Below are positions 1 through 4,126 of a stretch of DNA of 5,243 nucleotides, in pieces (position 1 is the first letter of the stretch; every line of letters starts with the position of its first letter). The notes beneath the pieces are model-generated. The model saw only the letters and a program-made list of their open reading frames with translations, made no database searches and was not told the origin of the DNA. The position numbers were made by a program, and so were the translations under genes. This DNA comes from Treponema sp. GTDB lineage: Bacteria > Spirochaetota > Spirochaetia > Treponematales > Breznakiellaceae. Location of the stretch: the NCBI GenBank assembly GCA_031256115.1, contig JAIRRF010000221.1:1-5243 (forward strand). The letters run 5' to 3'.

Positions 1-210
1 ACCCTGGCAGCAGCTCTGCAGCGGATCTTTACTTTGGCAAGGCTGGGACTGGCTCAAGCAGACTTTAGCGAGTACAGGGATATGGAAATTCTGGTTAGAG
101 CTTTCTTTTCCCAAAATCCCCGGCAGGAAGGCAATGCCCTGATTCTTAAAACCGAAGCAATGGACGGAAAAGACCTTGCTTTACTTTTTAATACCATGTC
201 GTTATACTAA
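1..210 (+). CDS. C-terminal 69 residues of an unidentified protein (5' end outside window)
   Basis: An open frame enters from the left edge in frame 1 and ends at TAA 208-210. The visible part is probably mostly helical: a leucine/alanine-rich helix (LAAALQRIFTLARLGLAQAD) followed by an acidic/aromatic helix (MEILVRAFF) and a short tail ending in NTMSLY. Two amphipathic helices ending in a run of hydrophobic residues loosely recall the C-terminal domain of the DNA polymerase III delta subunit (HolA), but the fragment is too short to assign and no catalytic motif is visible. The stop lies 4 bases before the FmdB-type start, which suggests co-transcription and possible translational coupling. 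That it is a real gene tail is likely; its identity is open. Confidence 0.6.
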   Translation, partial: TLAAALQRIFTLARLGLAQADFSEYRDMEILVRAFFSQNPRQEGNALILKTEAMDGKDLALLFNTMSLY

Positions 211-214
211 GCAT

Positions 215-568
215 ATGCCGACATATGAATATGAATGCAAAAGCTGTGGTCATAATTTTGATGCTTTTCAAAGTATGAGTGAAATGCCCCTTACGGATTG
301 TCCGGAGTGCGGCAAGGAGCTTCGCCGCCTTATAAACGGCGGGAGCGGCGTTATTTTTAAAGGCTCCGGTTTTTATGTAAACGACAAAAACAAAGAGAAT
401 ACCAAAGCATCGGGCAGGAATAAATCAGAAGGAACAAATACCGGCTCTTCGGACAGTAAAAGTTCCGATACATCAGGGAGAGGAGAAGCTAAATCTCCCT
501 GCAAAGCCTGTGCTGCCTCTGTAGAAAAAGGCGGATCCTGCCCGGTATCAGAAAAAGCCGCAGGGTAA
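215..568 (+). CDS. FmdB-family zinc ribbon protein
   Basis: This is a 117-residue protein whose N-terminus is the family signature: MPTYEYECKSCGHNF, then a PL..CP.CG motif. Cys8, Cys11, Cys29 and Cys32 form a four-cysteine zinc ribbon, and the conserved segment ending in GSGFY (about residues 43-54) closes the domain. The family is named after FmdB, a putative regulator of formamidase genes in Methylophilus, but the molecular role of most members is unknown. Residues 57-95 are a low-complexity Ser/Gly/Lys/Asn linker. An additional C-terminal cysteine cluster follows (Cys96, Cys99, Cys109). An in-frame TTG at 176 would extend the protein by 13 residues, but the ATG at 215 is preferred because family members begin MPxYEY. 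No clear Shine-Dalgarno sequence precedes it, so coupling to the gene ending at 210 is likely. Confidence 0.9.
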   Translation: MPTYEYECKSCGHNFDAFQSMSEMPLTDCPECGKELRRLINGGSGVIFKGSGFYVNDKNKENTKASGRNKSEGTNTGSSDSKSSDTSGRGEAKSPCKACAASVEKGGSCPVSEKAAG

Positions 569-587
569 TACAGGGGAAAACAAGGTC

Positions 588-896
588 ATGGCCGCTCATT
601 TTTTCTGCGATAACTGCGGGGAAGAAGTAAAGCGGAACTCCAATCGATGTCCCCAATGCGGCAGGTTTTTTGCTTTTGTCCGTTGTCCCCAATGCGGTTA
701 TACCGGAGAAGAAGGGCGCTTTTTAAAGGGCTGTCCTGTCTGCGGTTACTGTGATTCCGGGCAAAAGAAGGAGGTCCCAAATGATTTTTCCGGGCGGTTG
801 CCCCTGGCATCTGCCGGGAAACTCCCCCTTTGGGTATATTTCGTCACAATCCTGGGATTGATCACAGTGGCGTTGGTGCTTTATCTGATAATTTAA
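588..896 (+). CDS. Small double zinc-ribbon protein with C-terminal membrane anchor
   Basis: This is a 102-residue protein. Two zinc ribbons can be read directly: Cys7/Cys10 with Cys21/Cys24 (FFCDNCGEEV, then RCPQCG), and Cys33/Cys36 with Cys49/Cys52 (RCPQCGYTG, then CPVCG); Cys55 is extra. Residues 56-79 are a polar linker and residues about 80-102 are one hydrophobic segment ending in LYLII, so the protein should be membrane-anchored at its C-terminus with the zinc ribbons probably in the cytoplasm. Domains of this type usually mediate protein or nucleic acid contacts, but no specific function can be assigned. The ATG at 588 is preceded by AAGG (582-585) and AGGGG (572-576). It lies 19 bases after the FmdB-type gene and 13 bases before the BrkB-type gene, which supports an operon. 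Confidence 0.85.
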   Translation: MAAHFFCDNCGEEVKRNSNRCPQCGRFFAFVRCPQCGYTGEEGRFLKGCPVCGYCDSGQKKEVPNDFSGRLPLASAGKLPLWVYFVTILGLITVALVLYLII

Positions 897-909
897 TCAT
901 GACAATACG

Positions 910-2262
910 ATGAAACAGAATCTTGCAAAACAAAAAGCCGGACTGTTCATATTCTGTAAAACCCAGATACAACGCCTGGTTATAACACTGCGGTTTTTTG
1001 GCGAAAACGGACTTGGAAACCATGCCGCCGCCTGCGCTTATGGTTTTCTTCTTTCTGCCGCTCCGGCCTTAATGCTGGTATCTTTTTTTCTTTTTGCCGC
1101 AATCCATACATTGGCAAGGGACTCTGAATATGCGCTCTATCACAAGGCCATGGAAGCCCTGGCAGCAAATATTCCCTTTTTGGGCAATATATTGAACGAA
1201 ACCTGGTTTATCCAGGAACTTCCGGCTATCTCCGAAAAAAGTTCACAGTTCAGGGGAATAACAGGTCTTGTTTCCGGGGTAAGTATTTTTTGGGCCGGCA
1301 GGGTGTTTGCCCTTTCCCTGCAAAGGGGCTTAAAAATTATTTTTACCGGAACAAACAGGCGGAACCCCCTTGCAGATACCTTAGCAACCTTGCTTGTGGA
1401 AATTACCGTACTGATCTGCGCCCTGTTCCTGATCATCTTTTCTCAAACAGCCCGGCAAATTTACCAAATATTTAACCTTTTCCCCGGGGCGGCATTTTTC
1501 TTTACGGCCCTGTCCCATTTAAATTTCCAAATTGTCACGCTTTTTATAATTGGCCTGATTTTTTATTTTGTCTGCCGTTTTCTTACCGCTAACGGCCCGC
1601 GGCCTATTTCTAGTTTTTTGGGAAGCCTTTTCTGCGTTCTTTCAACTGCTGTTTTATCCCAGCTTCTGACCATGCTCCTGAACCAAACCCGGTATAATTT
1701 TCTATACGGAGCCCTGGGAAACCTTATTGTGCTTCTTGTGAATGTATATTTCTTTTTTATGTTTTTCTTTCTTGGAGCCCAGCTTGCCCGGATCCTTGAT
1801 TCCTTTGATGCGCTCCTTTTTTTAGAGCTCCGGAGGGCCAGGATGCCCACAGCCCGTTCCGGACTGATTGGCAGGCTGTTTTTTTCCGTAGAGGGGAGGT
1901 TAAAAAAGTATTTTCATACTTATCCCGGGGAAACTACAATCTTTTCCAGGGGAGACCGCGGAACCGAAATCTATTACCTTCTGGAAGGAGAAGTTGAGGT
2001 ATATATGTCCCTGGATGACAGTGACGAAAAACCGGTAATTTTACAGCAGGGAGTTTTTTTTGGTGAGATGGGCCATATTCTTTCGGAGAAGCGCGGAGCC
2101 ACTGTTAGGACAAAAACAGCAGTTTCAGTACTAATCCTGCCCCCGGCATTGTTTGATGAAATGCTAAGATACGATACGGCTCTGGACAAAACAATCATGG
2201 AACAGTTATCCAGGCGTCTTAAAAACAGGAACGAGCAGTACACGGCTTTGTTTAATCGATAA
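910..2262 (+). CDS. YihY/BrkB-family membrane protein fused to a cyclic-nucleotide-binding domain
   Basis: This is a 450-residue protein. Residues about 20-300 are a YihY/BrkB core: an N-terminal segment with the family-like pattern NHAAACAYGFLLSAAPALML (38-57), then hydrophobic segments at about 40-66, 117-140, 157-180, 195-224, 233-258 and 264-292. The family was once misnamed ribonuclease BN; it is an integral inner-membrane family of uncertain function. The usual protein is about 300 residues. Here residues about 325-425 add a cNMP-binding (CAP_ED-like) beta-barrel: YPGETTIFSRGD, IYYLLEGEVEVY, then a phosphate-binding-cassette-like FGEMG (384-388) and RGAT (395-398), which retain the Glu and Arg expected to contact the nucleotide. 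This suggests gating or control by cAMP, cGMP or a related ligand (inference). ATG 910 is the only reasonable start, because TAA at 889-891 closes the frame upstream. No clear Shine-Dalgarno sequence is visible. Confidence 0.9.
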   Translation: MKQNLAKQKAGLFIFCKTQIQRLVITLRFFGENGLGNHAAACAYGFLLSAAPALMLVSFFLFAAIHTLARDSEYALYHKAMEALAANIPFLGNILNETWFIQELPAISEKSSQFRGITGLVSGVSIFWAGRVFALSLQRGLKIIFTGTNRRNPLADTLATLLVEITVLICALFLIIFSQTARQIYQIFNLFPGAAFFFTALSHLNFQIVTLFIIGLIFYFVCRFLTANGPRPISSFLGSLFCVLSTAVLSQLLTMLLNQTRYNFLYGALGNLIVLLVNVYFFFMFFFLGAQLARILDSFDALLFLELRRARMPTARSGLIGRLFFSVEGRLKKYFHTYPGETTIFSRGDRGTEIYYLLEGEVEVYMSLDDSDEKPVILQQGVFFGEMGHILSEKRGATVRTKTAVSVLILPPALFDEMLRYDTALDKTIMEQLSRRLKNRNEQYTALFNR

Positions 2263-2272
2263 TATGAAATTC

Positions 2273-2282
2273 TTTCCGGAAA
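2273..2282. repeat. Palindrome TTTCCGGAAA upstream of the ferredoxin promoter
   Basis: This is a 10-base perfect palindrome that ends 6 bases before the putative -35 element at 2289. It has no loop, so it is not a hairpin terminator. The same 8-base core (TTCCGGAA) recurs in the hemerythrin promoter. It could be an operator for a dimeric regulator, but that is inference only. Confidence 0.35.
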
Positions 2283-2288
2283 TTCAGC

Positions 2289-2317
2289 TTGAAAATCATT
2301 TCAGTATATGGTAAACT
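2289..2317 (+). promoter_or_regulatory. Putative sigma70-type promoter for ferredoxin
   Basis: TTGAAA (2289-2294) and TAAACT (2312-2317) are separated by 17 bases. They match the TTGACA and TATAAT consensus at 5 of 6 and 4 of 6 positions. It sits in the 84-base gap after the BrkB-type gene, placing transcription start near 2324 and a short leader before the ferredoxin. Confidence 0.5.
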
Positions 2318-2333
2318 ATGGCGAAACTTAATT

Positions 2334-2340
2334 AAAGAGG
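2334..2340 (+). promoter_or_regulatory. Ribosome binding site of ferredoxin
   Basis: AAAGAGG lies 6 bases before ATG 2347. This is a good Shine-Dalgarno match and fixes the start of a short gene that might otherwise be overlooked. Confidence 0.7.
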
Positions 2341-2346
2341 TAAATC

Positions 2347-2517
2347 ATGGCATATAAAGTAACCGATGCTTGCGTCAATTGCGGTTCATGCGACAGCGAA
2401 TGTCCTGTGGAAGCTATTTCCGAAAAGGACAATGCCCGGTGGATTGATCCGGAAAAATGCTCGGATTGCGGCGCCTGTGCAGCTGTATGCCCCACAGAAG
2501 CCATTTCTCAAGGTTAA
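2347..2517 (+). CDS. 2[4Fe-4S] ferredoxin, clostridial type
   Basis: This is a 56-residue protein with two complete cluster motifs. Cys9, Cys12, Cys15 and Cys19-Pro form the first C-x2-C-x2-C-x3-CP set (CVNCGSCDSECP), and Cys38, Cys41, Cys44 and Cys48-Pro the second (CSDCGACAAVCP). Each is followed by an EAIS segment, the internal two-fold repeat typical of this family. The length is normal for a small bacterial ferredoxin. Such proteins are cytoplasmic low-potential electron carriers that serve pyruvate:ferredoxin oxidoreductase, hydrogenases and similar enzymes, which fits an anaerobic metabolism; no partner enzyme is encoded here. A promoter-like sequence (2289-2317) and AAAGAGG precede the gene, and the peptidase gene follows directly and probably shares its transcript. 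Confidence 0.95.
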   Translation: MAYKVTDACVNCGSCDSECPVEAISEKDNARWIDPEKCSDCGACAAVCPTEAISQG

Positions 2518-2525
2518 GCTGACAA

Positions 2526-3470
2526 CTGGTTAAGACTGTTAATAAAATTGTTATCACAGCCTTTCTGTTCCTCATATTTCTGCAAGGGTTGGGTTTATGC
2601 GGGAATCTGTGGGCCGAGGAAGGCGGAGTATTTCACGCTATAGACAGGCTGGATACCCGGGATTCTGTATTTAAGCAATATCTGGCGGATGTGGAGCTGG
2701 CCCGTCGGCGCCTTTTTGGGCAAAATTCCAATACTAAACAGGATTTAAGAGAGTTTTTACAGATCTATTCCTATACTCCCAAAAAAGATGAAGATATTTT
2801 CCGTCTTTCCGCCAGGTGTAATATACCTTACGCCTCTCTGGCAACATTAAACCGCATAGCCAATTCCGGTTCATTGGATGGCCGGATACTGCTTCCTACG
2901 ATGCCGGGCTTATTCATTCCGGAAAACCCCGGTAACGACCTGGAACTTCTCATTTCCTTATCCAGAAATATGAACGGGGGAACCATAATCACGGTTAACA
3001 ACGGGGGGCAGCCCGAACGGTTCCTGTTTTTTCCCGGCGCTGATTTTATGCCCACCGAACGGAGTTTCTTCCTTAACCGGGGCTTTAGCTTTCCCCTGCG
3101 ATCCTACCGTATTACCAGTCCCTTTGGGATGCGGTCAAACCCCTTTACCGGCAGGCCCCAGAACCATAACGGCCTGGACCTGGCCGCCCCCACAGGGACA
3201 GAAGTATACGCCGCCAGAGCAGGAAGAGTGGCTGATATGGGAACCGATCCGGTTTTGGGTAATTATATTGTTATTGCCCATGCTGACAATTGGGTAAGCA
3301 TTTACGGCCATCTTTCTTCCTTTTCTGCCAGGCAAGATAGTTCTGTAACGGGAAACACCGTTATCGGCAGAGTAGGCTCCACAGGTCAGTCCACAGGACC
3401 CCACCTTCACTTTGAACTGCGGAAAAATGGTACAGCCATGGATCCCGGCAAGCTGCTTTTCAGGCACTGA
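2526..3470 (+). CDS. Secreted LysM-M23 (LytM-like) peptidoglycan endopeptidase, proposed CTG start
   Basis: This is a predicted zinc metallopeptidase that cuts peptidoglycan cross-links outside the cytoplasmic membrane. From a CTG start it has 314 residues. Residues 1-30 form a signal peptide: basic VKTVNK, then the hydrophobic core IVITAFLFLIFLQGLGLC, with cleavage likely near LWA-EEG or, less probably, at a loose lipobox GLGLC. Residues about 81-133 resemble a LysM domain (YTPKKDEDIF, LATLNRI, ending LLPTMPGLFIP). The M23 domain fills about 190-314: SPFGMR, HNGLD with zinc ligands His214 and Asp218, YGHLS with His262, and HLHFE with His293 and zinc-binding His295. The first ATG/GTG/TTG codon in frame is TTG 2589, which would delete most of the signal peptide, so an earlier start is preferred. 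AAGG at 2510-2513 is a distant possible ribosome site. The gene lies 8 bases after the ferredoxin stop. The product is clear; the exact start is not. Confidence 0.85.
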   Translation: MVKTVNKIVITAFLFLIFLQGLGLCGNLWAEEGGVFHAIDRLDTRDSVFKQYLADVELARRRLFGQNSNTKQDLREFLQIYSYTPKKDEDIFRLSARCNIPYASLATLNRIANSGSLDGRILLPTMPGLFIPENPGNDLELLISLSRNMNGGTIITVNNGGQPERFLFFPGADFMPTERSFFLNRGFSFPLRSYRITSPFGMRSNPFTGRPQNHNGLDLAAPTGTEVYAARAGRVADMGTDPVLGNYIVIAHADNWVSIYGHLSSFSARQDSSVTGNTVIGRVGSTGQSTGPHLHFELRKNGTAMDPGKLLFRH

Positions 3471-3484
3471 AAAAATCTGATTTA

Positions 3485-3513
3485 TTGATAATTCCGGAAT
3501 AAAATATTACAAT
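3485..3513 (+). promoter_or_regulatory. Putative strong sigma70-type promoter for hemerythrin
   Basis: TTGATA (3485-3490) and TACAAT (3508-3513) are 17 bases apart, each matching consensus at 5 of 6 positions. Transcription would start near 3520, leaving a leader of about 30 bases. It lies in the 82-base gap after the peptidase gene, so the hemerythrin can be expressed independently. Confidence 0.65.
3491..3500. repeat. Palindrome ATTCCGGAAT inside the hemerythrin promoter spacer
   Basis: This is a 10-base perfect palindrome immediately after the -35 element, within the -35/-10 spacer. A repressor bound here would block RNA polymerase. It shares the TTCCGGAA core with the palindrome at 2273-2282. 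An operator role is inferred from position only. Confidence 0.4.
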
Positions 3514-3542
3514 AGCAGTGAAAAAACAATTAAAAAAGATCC

Positions 3543-3547
3543 GGAGG
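3543..3547 (+). promoter_or_regulatory. Ribosome binding site of hemerythrin
   Basis: GGAGG lies 5 bases before ATG 3553. It is the strongest Shine-Dalgarno sequence in the window and confirms that the histidine-rich N-terminus is translated rather than being an upstream over-extension. Confidence 0.8.
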
Positions 3548-3552
3548 TAATA

Positions 3553-4116
3553 ATGCATCATCATAAACATCATCAAGGTCATCAAATACATCATGGACTC
3601 CATGGGCATCATATACATCATGAGCATCATGGACGACATGTTGAACATGTAAAATGGTCTAATTCTTATTCAATGGGGATAAAACTGATTGATGACCAGC
3701 ATAAAGGGCTTTTGGATTTTGTTAATGAACTATTCAATCATGCTTCAGGAAGCGAGTCAATGGAACGTGCCTACTTTAAGGAAGTAATTGGACAGGCAGT
3801 AGATTATGTGAAGGTCCACTTTGCGACTGAAGAAAAATATATGCTTGTAACAAAATTCCCGGGCTATGATGAACATAAGAAAACTCATGAAGAATTTATC
3901 CTTACTATAGTTAAAACTGTAAAGGACTTTGAAGAGGGAAAAAGGCTGGTTCTTACCAGCTTTGCAAGATTTCTTAAAGACTGGGTGTTAAGCCACGTAG
4001 CTGTAATGGATGTAAAATATAGCCATTATTTCAAGAAAATTGCAACCCGTAAAGAAGACGGAAAATTAAGTATCAATGCGGAAGATATAGCAAAAAATAT
4101 GTCCGGAGCCGTTTAG
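3553..4116 (+). CDS. Bacteriohemerythrin with histidine-rich N-terminal extension
   Basis: This is a 187-residue protein. Residues about 33-165 are a four-helix hemerythrin domain beginning VKWSNSYSMGIKLIDDQH. All seven expected di-iron ligands are present with canonical spacing: His50, His89, Glu93, His108, His112, His148 and Asp153. Such domains bind O2 at a non-haem di-iron centre and serve in oxygen sensing, storage, delivery or detoxification in the cytoplasm. The unusual part is residues 2-32, where 17 of 31 residues are histidine, all encoded by CAT; this resembles metal-binding tails of nickel, zinc or iron handling proteins. No signal peptide, methyl-accepting or output domain is seen, so it is a stand-alone protein with a short C-terminal tail. 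A strong promoter-like sequence and GGAGG precede it, and it ends 10 bases from a convergent gene. Confidence 0.95.
   Translation: MHHHKHHQGHQIHHGLHGHHIHHEHHGRHVEHVKWSNSYSMGIKLIDDQHKGLLDFVNELFNHASGSESMERAYFKEVIGQAVDYVKVHFATEEKYMLVTKFPGYDEHKKTHEEFILTIVKTVKDFEEGKRLVLTSFARFLKDWVLSHVAVMDVKYSHYFKKIATRKEDGKLSINAEDIAKNMSGAV
3586..3639 (+). repeat. Degenerate 27-base tandem repeat in the histidine tract
   Basis: Two adjacent 9-codon units encode IHHGLHGHH (residues 12-20) and IHHEHHGRH (21-29). Both begin ATACATCATG (3586-3595 and 3613-3622). Six of nine residues agree. The arrangement suggests growth of the tract by duplication or slippage. Confidence 0.6.
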
Positions 4117-4126
4117 TTTGAACTCT

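Noticed and set aside
176..214. TTG start extending the FmdB-type protein by 13 residues
   Set aside because: It overlaps the preceding gene and would displace the conserved MPTYEY start at 215; the extension is not family-like.
1140..1850. Minus-strand and alternate-frame open stretches inside the BrkB-type gene
   Set aside because: They lie opposite a well-supported membrane protein, have no ribosome sites of note and no recognisable domains.
2263..2288. Rho-independent terminator after the BrkB-type gene
   Set aside because: The CCGG palindrome has no loop and no T-run follows. The flanking GAAATTC copies (2266-2272 and 2279-2285) are direct, not inverted.
3485..3500. FNR-type site (TTGAT-N4-ATCAA) near the hemerythrin promoter
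   Set aside because: A TTGAT half-site is present at 3485-3489 as part of the -35 element, but the inverted half is missing.
3471..3552. Rho-independent terminator after the peptidase gene
   Set aside because: The only symmetrical element is the loopless ATTCCGGAAT, which sits inside a promoter-like sequence; no stem with a T-run is present.
3460..3648. Methionine-rich minus-strand open frame opposite the histidine tract
   Set aside because: CAT repeats read as ATG on the other strand, so the Met-rich peptide is an artefact of the CAT codons. It also covers the promoter and ribosome site of the hemerythrin.
3553..3648. CAT-rich repeat as a CRISPR or intergenic satellite
   Set aside because: It is in frame, has no spacers of constant length, and follows a strong ribosome site into a complete hemerythrin domain.
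3553..4116. Horizontal transfer of the hemerythrin gene based on low GC
   Set aside because: Two 60-base blocks of it (3781-3840 and 3901-3960) have 23 G or C each, against 37 in the peptidase block 3121-3180, but the peptidase block 2761-2820 also has 23, so composition varies within genes and gives no clear signal.
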